Shown one piece after another: positions 1-9,080 of a DNA stretch of 42,299 nt. This DNA is from Candidatus Hydrogenedentota bacterium. GTDB lineage: Bacteria; Hydrogenedentota; Hydrogenedentia; Hydrogenedentales; SLHB01. A program made the position numbers and the translations under genes. The notes under the pieces are model-generated. The model did no database searches, had not been told where the DNA came from, and saw only the letters and a program-made list of their open reading frames with translations. How positions within the stretch are numbered: the stretch's first letter is position 1; every line of letters begins with the position of its first letter. Location: contig JADLGB010000202.1 in NCBI GenBank assembly GCA_020849535.1, positions 1 to 42,299 of the forward strand, read 5' to 3'.

Positions 1-24
1 GATCCCTGCGTACAATTCCTTCAT
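1..24 (-). CDS. 5' end of an unidentified protein gene (first 8 codons)
   Basis: Only the first eight codons are inside the window (reads MKELYAGI). The start is the ATG at 24-22. It is supported by a very strong ribosome binding site just upstream on the minus strand, GGAGGAG, ending about six bases before the ATG. Nothing can be said about function. The gene runs leftward off the window, and the roughly 690 bases upstream of it are non-coding. Confidence 0.55.
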
Positions 25-121
25 GGCTCTCTCCTCCGGGTTGTCACTTTCTCGCCTACTTCATTCGTATGGAGAGTAACACCACCCGGCGGAAGAGCCA
101 CCTAGATGATTATCAGGATAA

Positions 122-148
122 CAGGATGGGCAGGATGGGCAGGATGGG
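122..148. repeat. 9-base tandem array, CAGGATGGG x3
   Basis: Three perfect copies of CAGGATGGG run head to tail, preceded by a degenerate copy (CAGGATAA at 114-121). Arrays with the same 9-base period but different units lie in other gaps of this window (12528-12563 and 16272-16307). Confidence 0.85.
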
Positions 149-216
149 ATACCTGACTTTCGGGCCTTTTGCATGGGCGCCCGGCCTCGCCTCGGCGTTG
201 GAGTGAGTTGAGAATC

Positions 217-233
217 ACGGGCGAGACGCCCGT
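217..233. repeat. Small perfect hairpin
   Basis: ACGGGCG and CGCCCGT pair perfectly around a three-base loop (AGA). There is no U-tract directly after it, although TTTCCCC follows, so it is more likely part of the repeat landscape than a terminator. Confidence 0.5.
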
Positions 234-250
234 TTCCCCGTTCTGCGTCT

Positions 251-290
251 CCTTCGTGGATTCGGTGTAATCGGTGCAATCTGTGGACCA
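251..290. repeat. 10-base-period degenerate repeat, copy 1
   Basis: Successive decamers resemble one another (TTCGGTGTAA, TCGGTGCAAT, CTGTGGACCA). The 18 bases TCGGTGCAATCTGTGGAC recur with one change at about 19699-19716 (TCTGTGCAATCTGTGGAC). Both copies lie upstream of a copy of the dispersed element, so this appears to be the left part of a composite repeat. Confidence 0.6.
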
Positions 291-390
291 TTGGGATTCT
301 TCTTGGGGCGTTATCCTGTACACGGACCAGTGCCATGCAGCATTCGGCCCTTGTCCTTTCCCGTTTGCGCGGTTTGACACCCTTTGAAAC

Positions 391-499
391 GTGCTGGGTC
401 GCACCTTCAGCGCTGAGGATCATCAAGGGGGGCTTTTACCCTGGGCTCCGCTTCGCTTCGCCCAGGGCTAGTATGGTCCTGGCCTTTCAGGCCGCAATG
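391..499. repeat. Dispersed intergenic element, copy 1
   Basis: The element contains GCACCTTCAGCGCT at 401-414. It continues with an 8-base stem CCCTGGGC/GCCCAGGG (439-446 and 460-467), then GTATGGT, then a small hairpin GGCCTTTCAGGCC ending in GCAA. The same blocks in the same order recur at 19800-19912, so both are copies of one repeat family. The central stem is kept although its loop differs, which suggests structure is conserved. Confidence 0.75.
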
Positions 500-536
500 C
501 AGGCATCAGCGGCATGTTCCCCACTCCCTGTCATTG

Positions 537-560
537 GCGTTCATTCGCGTTCATTCGCGG
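537..560. repeat. 10-base tandem repeat (GCGTTCATTC x2 plus GCGG)
   Basis: Two perfect copies of GCGTTCATTC are followed by the start of a third. The unit matches the longer decamer array at 19951-20082 (which includes GTTCATTCGC), and both lie about 40 bases to the right of a copy of the dispersed element. Confidence 0.75.
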
Positions 561-583
561 ATATAGTCTTGGTTTGAGTAGCA

Positions 584-677
584 GTCCTCGGGATCGCGAG
601 GATGAAGAGCCGGCAGGGATGCCGGCGCTCCTGGTCGGCGCTTGCGGTTGGTGCTGTCCTCGCGATCACGGGGATGA
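584..677. repeat. 22-base direct repeat pair flanking a GCCGGC hairpin
   Basis: Bases 584-605 and 656-677 match at 19 of 22 positions in direct orientation. They also carry a perfect 10-base inverted pair, GATCGCGAGG (592-601) and CCTCGCGATC (658-667). Between them lies a perfect hairpin, GCCGGCA/TGCCGGC (609-615 and 620-626). It lies just beyond the 3' end of the glycosyltransferase gene and may influence its transcript end; no U-tract is present. Confidence 0.6.
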
Positions 678-718
678 CGGGTGCGCTTCGGCCCCAGGAT
701 CGACTGCCGTTTTCAGGT

Positions 719-2044
719 TCAAGGTTCGGGCGTGTTGGCATCAACCGAGACGGGGCGGCCGCGCCAGTGCATGGGACTGCGGCGCAGGCATTGCCACCAC
801 GCTTCGATCATGAATCGGGCGCGGATGCAGCCCGCCACAGGGTGGCACCATTCGAGGCCGCGGCGCATGCGGGCTACGCGGCGGAACTCCTTCGCCGCGA
901 TGCTGTACGTTCCATATGCCCATGCACCCGCGAGCAGGATGGCCGCCCAGGAAGCGTTCCATCCCGAGGACGCGAGTGTAACCGCGGCGAAGACCGCGAC
1001 GGGCATGGGCAAGACCTCTTGCAGCAGCGTGTATGCGGTGCGCATCTGCAAGACGAGGGAGTTGTCTCCGGCCACGATTCGGGCCTTGCGCACGAAGGCA
1101 TCCCGCATGGCGTGATACCCATTGTAGATACGAACACGCACCTTCCGGTCCACCACGGCCACGCCCACCTTGCCGCCCCAGGCTTTGATTACCGCGGCGA
1201 GCAGCGTGTCTTCGGGTTCCCGGCCTGGAAAGGCGGCATGACCTCCGCTGTCGAGATACGCGGAACGCCGCACCAGCATAAAGGGGCCGACGCCGACCGG
1301 CGCGGATGCCGGATCGTTCAGCCTGGCGGGGTTCGCGCTCACGACAATGCCCGACCATTTGGCGGGCATGACCAGCTCTTCCCAGATGCTGCCGTTCTGC
1401 AGATAGACGATACCCGTGAGCAGGTCGAGCTTGTTCCTCGAAGCGATGGCGACGGCCGCATGCAGGACATCGGGCTCGAAGACGGCGTCGGCATCGGTGA
1501 GAAACAGCCATTCGTGATCGGGATTCGCATGCTGGGCGCCTGTCCAGATGGCGTTCGCCTTGCCGCGCCAGCCGGGCGCCACGGGCGGGTCATGAATGAC
1601 TCGCAGTTTTGGGAACTCTCTGGCGAGCGTATCCAAGATACCCGGCGTGTTGTCCGAGGAACCATCGTTGATCGCGATGAACTCGACCCGCTCATAGTCC
1701 TGCATCAGCATCGAACGCGCAGCCTGCTCGATGCACTCTTCCTCATCGCGCGCGGGGATGATGAAGGTGACACCCGGCCGTGGCGCGAGGCCGCCGTTAT
1801 CCGGCGGAGTGTCGAGGCGGGGCAGCGCCGCCATGTTGCGCCGGAACAGCGTTCGGATACCGAGATTTCCCAGCCCTTGGACGAGGAGCGCCCCGACTGC
1901 GAGCCATCGAATCCACGATTGGGAGACGGCCGGCGCGAGGAGCAAGGAGGCCACGGCCAGCCAGTGCATCAAGAGTGCGGCCGGCCGCACCTTGGAAACT
2001 CTAAGCTGGGGCACAGTAAAGCCGGAACCCGGCGACTTCTCCAT
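719..2044 (-). CDS. Membrane glycosyltransferase, GT2 family
   Basis: This is a 441-residue membrane-anchored family 2 glycosyltransferase, expected to use a nucleotide sugar on the cytoplasmic face. One or two N-terminal membrane segments (about 25-62) precede a GT-A domain that opens with FIIPARDEEE (94-103) and continues with AINDGSSDNT. The metal-binding DAD is at about 184-186 and a likely catalytic ED near 278-279 in REPEDT. One or two hydrophobic segments follow near 350-390. I chose the ATG at 2044 because AGAGGA lies seven bases upstream; the frame stays open further, but that part overlaps the divergent gene and reads as low-complexity. The acceptor is unknown. The layout resembles hopanoid- or carotenoid-type and polysaccharide transferases, but I cannot choose among them. 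It is transcribed away from the MscS gene across a 133-base gap. Confidence 0.9.
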   Translation of the reverse strand: MEKSPGSGFTVPQLRVSKVRPAALLMHWLAVASLLLAPAVSQSWIRWLAVGALLVQGLGNLGIRTLFRRNMAALPRLDTPPDNGGLAPRPGVTFIIPARDEEECIEQAARSMLMQDYERVEFIAINDGSSDNTPGILDTLAREFPKLRVIHDPPVAPGWRGKANAIWTGAQHANPDHEWLFLTDADAVFEPDVLHAAVAIASRNKLDLLTGIVYLQNGSIWEELVMPAKWSGIVVSANPARLNDPASAPVGVGPFMLVRRSAYLDSGGHAAFPGREPEDTLLAAVIKAWGGKVGVAVVDRKVRVRIYNGYHAMRDAFVRKARIVAGDNSLVLQMRTAYTLLQEVLPMPVAVFAAVTLASSGWNASWAAILLAGAWAYGTYSIAAKEFRRVARMRRGLEWCHPVAGCIRARFMIEAWWQCLRRSPMHWRGRPVSVDANTPEP

Positions 2045-2177
2045 GTGAAATTCCTCTTCCAGAACCCATTTCAGGACCGCAGACGTTTCCCGCGGCAACA
2101 GGGCCGCACATTGAAACCTCCGGACGGCAACCGTAGGATGATACACGTAATCGAAGCAACGGTTCAGGTAGCCATTC

Positions 2178-4553
2178 ATGCATTCTCTTCCTCGAATTCC
2201 ATCCGCTTGTCTCCATGGGCAAAGGCGGCTGCGCGCTTTCGCGAAGTATCTCGTTGCCCTGGGGGTTCTCGCCGCGCTCGCCAATCCCGGGGGATCGGAC
2301 GCGCACGCACAGTCGCCCGCCCCTGCTCCTTCGCAAGCGGCGGCCCAAACCGAGGCCGCGGAACCCGCCCTGGCGACGCAGCAAGAGGAAATCCAGAAGA
2401 AGATCGAGTCGCTGGACGAACGAATCGCGACGGCGGAGGAACGAGCCACCCAGGAGTACGCGGCCGAGATCGGCGTTCCGCTGGCGACCCTGCAGGATCA
2501 GGCGCTGAGTCTGCGCCAGTTGCGCAGCGTGTACGAGGATCATCTGTCCGTTCTCGATGAGCGCAAGGAAACGCTCAGGATGCTGGAGGAGCTTGCGCGC
2601 GAACGCGAGGAATACCAGGGCATTCCCGACCCGCCTCCGTATACGCCGTGGTTTGTGGACACGTTCCGCGACGCGGTCCAGACCAAGGACGAGCAGCGGG
2701 AACAGGACCAGCGTGCCCTGGACCAGGCCAAGAGCCGGCTCGAACGCGCCAAGAAGGAGAACAACCGTTCGGAAGCCGAGCTGGCGCAGATCAAGAGCGA
2801 AGCAGCGGCGAGTAGCGATCCCGCCGTACTGAGACCTCTCGAAGGCCGCATGCAGGCGGTGCGCGCCGCGGCGGAAGTTCTGAAGGCGACAGCGGCCCTG
2901 TGCGATGCGCAAATCGCGGCCGCCGAGGAGCGCGCCGCCCTACGCGACAAGCAGCGGGAGTTCCTGAATCAGAAGTTGGAAGAGGCCAAGTCGCGGGAGC
3001 GTTACCGGCCCGAAGATCTCGAGGCGCGCCGGCAGACATTGGCGAAGAGACGTGCCGATCTACAGGTCAAGCTGAATCAGGCCATCACCCTGAAGGACGC
3101 GGCGCAGCACAAGCTGAATGAAGCACGCGATGGCGTTCAGGGCACGAATGGCGAGGCGGCTGCGAAGCAGGCGGCTGTGGACCTGCTCAAGGCGGAAGCG
3201 TCGGTGGCGAGCGACAACGTGACGATGCTGCGCGAGCGGTTGGACTTCATGTTCCGGGAAGAGGAAATCTGGGGCACACGTTACGAGCTGCATGCTGAGC
3301 CCAAGACGTTTGCTGTGCTGGACGAGTTGCAAGACGCGGAAGCGTATGCGGAGTCGCTCACGTCGATCCGGCAGACGCGGCTCTCGCGTCTCGAGTCTAT
3401 CCGTGCGTCCGTGCGGGAGTGGGATCGGAAGCTCAGTATCGGCCTTGGAGAGTCGCCGGAGGCCGCGCAAGCCCGCAAGATGCTGAAGACGCTCAACTAC
3501 AACATGGACACCGTGCGCGAGAGCCTGACATCCATTTCGAGCATCGAACAGCTCAACCGGCGCCTCATCGAGGACCTCAAGGCGGCGCAAAGCACACTCA
3601 CCTTGAAACAGCGGTGGGAACAGTACAGCAAACAGGCGTCGGAGGTCTGGAACTACCGCCTGCCGATAGACGTGGGTGGCGAGCCGCTCACCGTGCGCCA
3701 GATCTGCCTTGCGGGCATCATTCTGGTATGCGGATTCGCGCTGACGCGCATTGTGCGGCGCTACCTGCGCAAGCATGTGTTCACGCGCACGCGGATGGAC
3801 GCCAACTCCGCGGCCAATGTCGACCGGCTCGTGCATTACGCCCTGCTCATCCTGGTAGTCCTTTTCGCCATGAACACGGTGAACATTCCGCTCACCGCCT
3901 TTACGCTCTTTGGAGGCGCGCTCGCCATCGGCGTGGGCTTCGGGGCGCAGAACCTCATCAACAATTTCATCTCCGGCCTCATCCTTATGATGGAGAGGCC
4001 GATCCGCATCGGAGACCTTGTTGAACTGGACGGGCGCGGCGGCTACATCGAGGAGATTGGCGCGCGCTGTTGCAGGCTCCGGCTCTTCTCCGGGGTCGAC
4101 CTTATGGTGCCCAACAGCGCCTTCCTGGAGAAAACCGTCATCAACTGGACCTTGTCAGACGCCAAGGTACGCTTTACGGTCACCGTCGGCGTGTCCTACG
4201 GATCTCCAACCCGGCAGGTCGAGGAGATCATCCGGAAAGCGGTGACCGAGCATAGCCGCGTATTGGAAGAGCCGGAGCCCGTTGTGGTGTTCTCCGAGTT
4301 CGGCGACAACGCCCTCATGTTCGAGGCGTATTTCTGGCTCACGATGGGCCCGGCCACGGACGCGCGCGTGGTCCGCAGCGACATCCGCCATCGCATCGAC
4401 GCGCTGTTCCGCGAAGCGGGCATTGATATCGCCTATCCGCAACGCGACATGCACCTGGACACGGTCACCCCATTGGACGTTCGTATCCTCAATGGCGATG
4501 CCCAGACGGCGGGCAACCCCGAACGCGCCCGCCAGAGGGAGAGCGGAGAATGA
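2178..4553 (+). CDS. MscS/MscK-type mechanosensitive channel with long periplasmic coiled coil
   Basis: A 791-residue inner-membrane channel of the large MscS class. A probable signal sequence ends near residue 45 (ALANPGGSDAHAQ). About 440 residues of Glu/Arg/Ala-rich coiled coil follow, presumably periplasmic. Three membrane helices come next: about 512-530, 551-568 and the pore helix from 572. The pore segment GVGFGAQNLINNFISGL followed by ERPIRIGD is the MscS signature, and the beta and C-terminal domains are complete (MVPNSAFLEKTVINW). Such channels open on membrane tension and release osmolytes; this long form resembles E. coli MscK more than MscS. Its TGA overlaps the ATG of the DUF2207 gene (ATGA), so the two are translationally coupled. 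The ribosome site is weak, so the start is less certain than the family. Confidence 0.93.
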   Translation: MHSLPRIPSACLHGQRRLRAFAKYLVALGVLAALANPGGSDAHAQSPAPAPSQAAAQTEAAEPALATQQEEIQKKIESLDERIATAEERATQEYAAEIGVPLATLQDQALSLRQLRSVYEDHLSVLDERKETLRMLEELAREREEYQGIPDPPPYTPWFVDTFRDAVQTKDEQREQDQRALDQAKSRLERAKKENNRSEAELAQIKSEAAASSDPAVLRPLEGRMQAVRAAAEVLKATAALCDAQIAAAEERAALRDKQREFLNQKLEEAKSRERYRPEDLEARRQTLAKRRADLQVKLNQAITLKDAAQHKLNEARDGVQGTNGEAAAKQAAVDLLKAEASVASDNVTMLRERLDFMFREEEIWGTRYELHAEPKTFAVLDELQDAEAYAESLTSIRQTRLSRLESIRASVREWDRKLSIGLGESPEAAQARKMLKTLNYNMDTVRESLTSISSIEQLNRRLIEDLKAAQSTLTLKQRWEQYSKQASEVWNYRLPIDVGGEPLTVRQICLAGIILVCGFALTRIVRRYLRKHVFTRTRMDANSAANVDRLVHYALLILVVLFAMNTVNIPLTAFTLFGGALAIGVGFGAQNLINNFISGLILMMERPIRIGDLVELDGRGGYIEEIGARCCRLRLFSGVDLMVPNSAFLEKTVINWTLSDAKVRFTVTVGVSYGSPTRQVEEIIRKAVTEHSRVLEEPEPVVVFSEFGDNALMFEAYFWLTMGPATDARVVRSDIRHRIDALFREAGIDIAYPQRDMHLDTVTPLDVRILNGDAQTAGNPERARQRESGE

Positions 4554-6496
4554 GGTTCGACACACTATGTGGGCGCATCGCGCTGAGTGTCTGCTTATTC
4601 GTTGCAGGCGCGATCTCCTGCTTTGGGCAAGAAGCTGGCGAACGGATCCTGCGCTTTCACAGCGATGTCACCGTGCACGAGGACGCGAGTCTTACCGTCC
4701 GCGAAACCATCAGCATCCTGAGCGAGGGCAACCAGATTCAGCATGGCATCTACCGCGACTTTCCCACGCGGTACCGCAAACCCTGGTGGCGGCCAGTCAC
4801 GGTGGGATTTGACATCATCAGCCTGGAACGGGATGGGGTACCGGAACCCTACCACACGGAAGACAACAGCAATGGCGTGCGGACGTATTTCGGCAGCCAA
4901 TCGGTCTATCTGACTCCCGGGGAACATATCTACATCTTCACATACAAGACGGACCGGCAGTTGGGTTTCTTCGACAAGCACGATGAGGTGTATTGGAACG
5001 CGACAGGAAATGACTGGGAATTCCTCATCGATGAAGCATCGGCAACGGTCCATCTCCCCATTCAAGTTCCCTCGCACAAGGTGACTCTGGAGGGCTACAC
5101 GGGGCCGCAGGAATCCAAGGAACAGGCCGTGGAGACGCGCGTCGAGGGGAATGGAGACCTGACGTTCAAAGCGAAGCGTCCCCTGGCTGCCGGGGAAGGT
5201 CTGACCATCGTAGCGACGTTCCCCAAGGGCATCGTAACACCACCGCCCTCTGAAAGCGCGCTCAAGTTACTGATTGCACGTGTCAAGATGGACGCCACGC
5301 GCTTCACCGGGTGCCTGCTGGTGTTGACGTATTTCGTTACGGTATGGGTGTTGGCGGGCCGCGATCCCATGGGCGGCGCGATCACCGTTCAGCCGGGGCC
5401 GCCTCCCGGCATCAGCCCCGCCGCGGCGCGCTTCGTATCCAAGATGGGCTTTGACAACACGGTGGTGACCTGCGCGCTTGTCAGTCTGGCGGTCAAGGGA
5501 TTTGTCGAGATCGAGGAGGACGATTCCGAATACCGCGTCACGCAGCTTCGCGCTCCTGATGAGACATTGCCCGCCGAAGAGCGCGCGCTGTTGGCAACGC
5601 TGATCACGTCGGGCAAGTCCACCGCGTTGCGGAAGACGAACCACAAAAAGATCTCCGCCGCGATTACCGCCTGCCACAAGGCCCTGAAGCTGGACTATGA
5701 GAAGACCTACTTCCTGACGAACTGGCAGTATTGGCTCCCAGGCCTGCTGCTGTCGGTGATCGTGGCAGGGGGCGCCATGCTCACGGAACCCCAGCATGGG
5801 GATACTCCCGTCATCTTTCTTTCCATCTGGTTGGGCTTCTGGTCGATTGGCGTGCTGGTCCTGGGGATGACGGTCATTACCCTATGGAAGAATGTGCTGT
5901 CGGGAAAGGGAGGGATTGGTCAGGCCCTCTTCATGACCTTGTTTGCGACTCCGTTCTTCGCCGCGGAGATCTTCGTCGCGGGCATTCTCATTTACAACGC
6001 GTCGCTTGGTTTGGTGATCCAGTTGATCGTGTTGGCGTTGCTCAACCTGTGCTTCTATCAATGGATGAAGGCGCCCACGCGGTTAGGCCGGCAGGCGATG
6101 GATCACCTTGAAGGGTACAAACGCTATCTGGCGGGTGACCAGCAAGGGCAGTATGGGCAAGGCCACATCGACGAGGTGAGTCCGGAGATGTTCGAGGAGC
6201 ATCTGGCCTATGCGCTTGCCCTCGACGCGGAAACGCCCTGGGCGGAACGTCTGACGCAGGGTCTCGACACACGCCCCGCATCGACTGCGTTCAGGGACCG
6301 AGGCCCGCTGTGGTACCGAGGTTCACATTGGAACGAGCATGGGGGCCGGGGTTTCGCGACCGCGTTGGGAACCTCCATGGCGTCGGCCATCGCTTCATCG
6401 GCCACGGCCCCGGGTTCGTCGTCCGGTAGTGGTGGGTCCTCCGGCGGCGGGTCATCGGGAGGCGGTGGCGGTGGCGGAGGCGGTGGCGGATGGTGA
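4550..6496 (+). CDS. DUF2207 membrane protein with glycine-rich tail
   Basis: A 648-residue predicted membrane protein with the usual DUF2207 plan. A signal peptide (about 1-26, ending SCFGQ) is followed by an extracytoplasmic beta domain (about 30-230) that includes HGIYRDFPTRY and EVYWNATGNDW, both typical of the family. A membrane helix (about 249-268), a soluble region, and a cluster of four or so helices (about 395-505) come next. The C-terminus is a run of Gly and Ser ending in GGGGGGW, as in many members. The role is unknown; family members sit in envelope gene sets. The ATG overlaps the previous stop by four bases and a purine-rich site (GAGGGAGAGCGGAG) precedes it. The ATP-grasp gene starts 25 bases after it ends. 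Confidence 0.9.
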   Translation: MRFDTLCGRIALSVCLFVAGAISCFGQEAGERILRFHSDVTVHEDASLTVRETISILSEGNQIQHGIYRDFPTRYRKPWWRPVTVGFDIISLERDGVPEPYHTEDNSNGVRTYFGSQSVYLTPGEHIYIFTYKTDRQLGFFDKHDEVYWNATGNDWEFLIDEASATVHLPIQVPSHKVTLEGYTGPQESKEQAVETRVEGNGDLTFKAKRPLAAGEGLTIVATFPKGIVTPPPSESALKLLIARVKMDATRFTGCLLVLTYFVTVWVLAGRDPMGGAITVQPGPPPGISPAAARFVSKMGFDNTVVTCALVSLAVKGFVEIEEDDSEYRVTQLRAPDETLPAEERALLATLITSGKSTALRKTNHKKISAAITACHKALKLDYEKTYFLTNWQYWLPGLLLSVIVAGGAMLTEPQHGDTPVIFLSIWLGFWSIGVLVLGMTVITLWKNVLSGKGGIGQALFMTLFATPFFAAEIFVAGILIYNASLGLVIQLIVLALLNLCFYQWMKAPTRLGRQAMDHLEGYKRYLAGDQQGQYGQGHIDEVSPEMFEEHLAYALALDAETPWAERLTQGLDTRPASTAFRDRGPLWYRGSHWNEHGGRGFATALGTSMASAIASSATAPGSSSGSGGSSGGGSSGGGGGGGGGGGW

Positions 6497-6521
6497 ACTG
6501 CTTTCGCACTGGGTGGCAGCC

Positions 6522-9080
6522 ATGAAGAGAACCAGCCGCAAGGCCACCAATCGCGGGACCGCACTCGCGGCGTACGCGAAGCTCCCTCACCTGTACGATG
6601 AGCTGGTAGATGCGAGAGGCCGCATCCGCGATCAGTGGGATGGCTTTCTGCAAGTGCTGGACGGACTGTCCCCCGCTGAATTTGCCCGTCGCCGCGCGCA
6701 AGCGGCGACCATCATCGAGGAGAATGGCGTCACCTACAACGTCTATGGCGATCCGCAAGGGTTGACGCGTCCATGGTCCATGGACCTGGCGCCGCAGATC
6801 CTGGCGCCTGCCGACTGGCAGGCCATCGAAAAAGGCATGCAGCAGCGCGCGGCACTATTGAGCCTGATTCTGTCCGACCTCTACGGCGTTCAGACGCTGC
6901 TGCGCGAGAAGCGCGTGCCACCGGAATTCGTCTATGCGAATCCAGCGTTTCTGAGGCCGTGTCACGGCCTGATCGAACCGGCGAACGGTCTGCTGCACCT
7001 GTACAGCGCCGACATGACGCGCGGGCCGAATGGCGTATGGGCGATCATCGCCGACCGCACCCAAGCGCCATCCGGCGCGGGCTACGCCCTGGAAAACCGG
7101 ATCGTGATGTCGCGCGTGTTCCCAAGCATCATCCACGACTGCCGGGTCAGGCGATTGGCTTCTTTCTTCGACCGTATGCGCAACAGTCTGCGCGCCCTTG
7201 CGCCGAAACGGCGGGACAATCCCCACATCGTGCTGTTGACGCCGGGCCCCTTCAACGAGACGTATTTCGAGCACTCGTACCTCGCGCGGTATCTCGGGTT
7301 CACGCTGGTGGAAGGCGAAGACCTCACCGTGCGCGACAACTGTGTGTTCCTGAAGACGCTCGAAGGCCTGGAACGGGTGGACGTGATTCTGCGCAGGTTG
7401 GACGATCACTACTGCGATCCCCTCGAACTTCACAGCGAATCGACTATCGGTCTCGTGGGGCTCATCCAGGCGGTGCATAGCGGCAATGTTGCCGTGGCTA
7501 ATGCGCTGGGCAGCGGCTTGCTGGAAGCGCCCGCGCTGCGCGCGTTGCTGCCGGACCTTTGCGGCCACCTCCTCGCTGAAGACCTTGTGCTGCCATCGGT
7601 GCAAACGTGGTGGTGCGCGCTGCCGGCGCATTTGGAGCATGTGCGCGCCCATTTCGACGAGCTGGTCGTGGAACCGGCCTTTCCAAGTCCCCGCTGGGAA
7701 GCTGTCCAAGTGGCCGCGCTGGCCCGTGCGGAACGGGATACGCTGCTGGCGCGCCTCGAGGCCAAGCCGTACGCTTACGTCGCGCGGGAGCCGCTTGCCG
7801 CATCGACGGTGCCGGTCTGGACCGGGACCGGTTGGGAACCCCGCTACACGGTCTTCCGGGCGCACACCGCATCCGTAGGCGGGGGCGAATTCCTCGTCAT
7901 GCCGGGCGGGTTGACGCGCTACTCAGAATCGCAGGGCGTGTTGGCCCTGTCTATGCAACGAGGCGGTGGCAGCAAGGACACGTGGGTCTTGTCCGAAGGC
8001 CCCCCGGATACGACGAGTCTATTGCCTGCCCCGGGTCAGCCGATCGAGATCCGCCGTACCGTGACGAACCTGCCGAGCAGGGCCGCCGACAATTTGTACT
8101 GGCTGGGGCGCTACCTCGAGCGCGCCGAAGGCACCGTGCGCAGGATTCGTTGCGTGCTGGGGCGGCTCACCGGCGAAGGCGACGTGGCGGGAAGAATCGA
8201 ACTGTCCGGAGTCGCGCGCCTCCTGAATGACGCCACGCCGCCCGGCGCCGGCGAAAGCGGGCCGCGCGACCGCGCGTCAATGGAAGCGCAGGTGCGGGCG
8301 AGCATCATCGACGCCGAAAGCGCGGGCAGCGTGCAAGCCACCTTCAGCGCGCTGCACCGCGTGGCGTGGGCCGTGCGCGACCGGCTCTCGGCCGATGCGT
8401 GGCGCACGTTGAACCGCCTCGCGGAGGATCTTTCCGACAACGTTTGTGATGGACAGCTACCGCCATTCGGCGAGCTCCTGCTTTTGCTCAATCAGTTCAT
8501 GTCGGGGCTCGCCGCGTTCAGCGGGCTGACGCTTGAGAACATGACACGCGGGCAGGGTTATCGTTTCCTCGACATGGGACGCCGCATCGAGCGGTCGATT
8601 CACACGCTGGCGTTGTTACGAGACGGGCTCGTGCGCTCCGGCGAAATGGAGGCCGCATTGCTTCAAGCCCTGTTGGAGATATGCGACAGCACGCTCACCT
8701 ATCGGTCCCGATACGGGGCCAATCTGCAAACGCCCGCGGTGTTGGACCTACTGTTAACCGACGACTCGAATCCACGGTCGATCATGTTTCAGATCGAGGC
8801 GTTGAAGGAACACGTGTCACACATGCCACGCGAAAAGGCCTACCCCTTCATGAGCGCGGAGCAACAGGGCATCCTCCTTGTGGAAAGCGGACTGCGCACG
8901 CTGGACATCTACGATATCTGCGTACCCGGTGACGACGGCGTGCGCGATCGGCTGGATACGCTGCTCGTCAACCTGGGAGAATGTTTCCCCGATATTTCGG
9001 ATGCACTGGCCCGGCATTACTTCAGCCATACGGGCACGCCACAGCAGATCGCCACAAAACCTCGGAGTGTCAGCCCGTGA
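6522..9080 (+). CDS. Fused circularly permuted ATP-grasp / alpha-E domain protein
   Basis: An 852-residue fusion of two proteins that are more often separate genes. Residues about 40-500 are a circularly permuted ATP-grasp (DUF404/DUF407 type), with NGVTYNVYGD near 66, a region with HDCRVRRL near 200, TPGPFNETYFEHSYLARYLG near 240 and VDVILRRLDDHYCDPLEL near 286. From about 517 an alpha-E domain (DUF403) begins with AADNLYWLGRYLERAE and runs to the C-terminus. Such ATP-grasps are predicted amide-bond ligases working with alpha-E and transglutaminase-like partners; the substrate is not known. I start at ATG 6522, right after the DUF2207 stop. The frame is open further upstream, but that reads through the Gly-coding repeat. 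The TGA overlaps the next gene's GTG. Confidence 0.9.
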   Translation: MKRTSRKATNRGTALAAYAKLPHLYDELVDARGRIRDQWDGFLQVLDGLSPAEFARRRAQAATIIEENGVTYNVYGDPQGLTRPWSMDLAPQILAPADWQAIEKGMQQRAALLSLILSDLYGVQTLLREKRVPPEFVYANPAFLRPCHGLIEPANGLLHLYSADMTRGPNGVWAIIADRTQAPSGAGYALENRIVMSRVFPSIIHDCRVRRLASFFDRMRNSLRALAPKRRDNPHIVLLTPGPFNETYFEHSYLARYLGFTLVEGEDLTVRDNCVFLKTLEGLERVDVILRRLDDHYCDPLELHSESTIGLVGLIQAVHSGNVAVANALGSGLLEAPALRALLPDLCGHLLAEDLVLPSVQTWWCALPAHLEHVRAHFDELVVEPAFPSPRWEAVQVAALARAERDTLLARLEAKPYAYVAREPLAASTVPVWTGTGWEPRYTVFRAHTASVGGGEFLVMPGGLTRYSESQGVLALSMQRGGGSKDTWVLSEGPPDTTSLLPAPGQPIEIRRTVTNLPSRAADNLYWLGRYLERAEGTVRRIRCVLGRLTGEGDVAGRIELSGVARLLNDATPPGAGESGPRDRASMEAQVRASIIDAESAGSVQATFSALHRVAWAVRDRLSADAWRTLNRLAEDLSDNVCDGQLPPFGELLLLLNQFMSGLAAFSGLTLENMTRGQGYRFLDMGRRIERSIHTLALLRDGLVRSGEMEAALLQALLEICDSTLTYRSRYGANLQTPAVLDLLLTDDSNPRSIMFQIEALKEHVSHMPREKAYPFMSAEQQGILLVESGLRTLDIYDICVPGDDGVRDRLDTLLVNLGECFPDISDALARHYFSHTGTPQQIATKPRSVSP

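Larger units (their letters stand above)
25..718. other. Non-coding, repeat-filled intergenic region
   Basis: I see no credible gene here; the short open frames lack ribosome binding sites and consist of repeat sequence. The region separates the minus-strand gene starting at 24 from the 3' end of the glycosyltransferase gene. It holds a 9-base tandem array (122-148), several small perfect hairpins (217-233, 439-467, 609-626), a copy of a dispersed repeat (391-499), 10-base-period stretches (251-290, 537-560) and a 22-base imperfect direct repeat (584-605 and 656-677). Confidence 0.7.

Noticed and set aside
602..2560. A 652-codon open frame on the plus strand opposite the glycosyltransferase gene
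   Set aside because: Its product is low-complexity, Arg/Gly/His-rich and matches no family. The minus-strand frame has clear GT2 motifs and a ribosome site, so this is a high-GC shadow.
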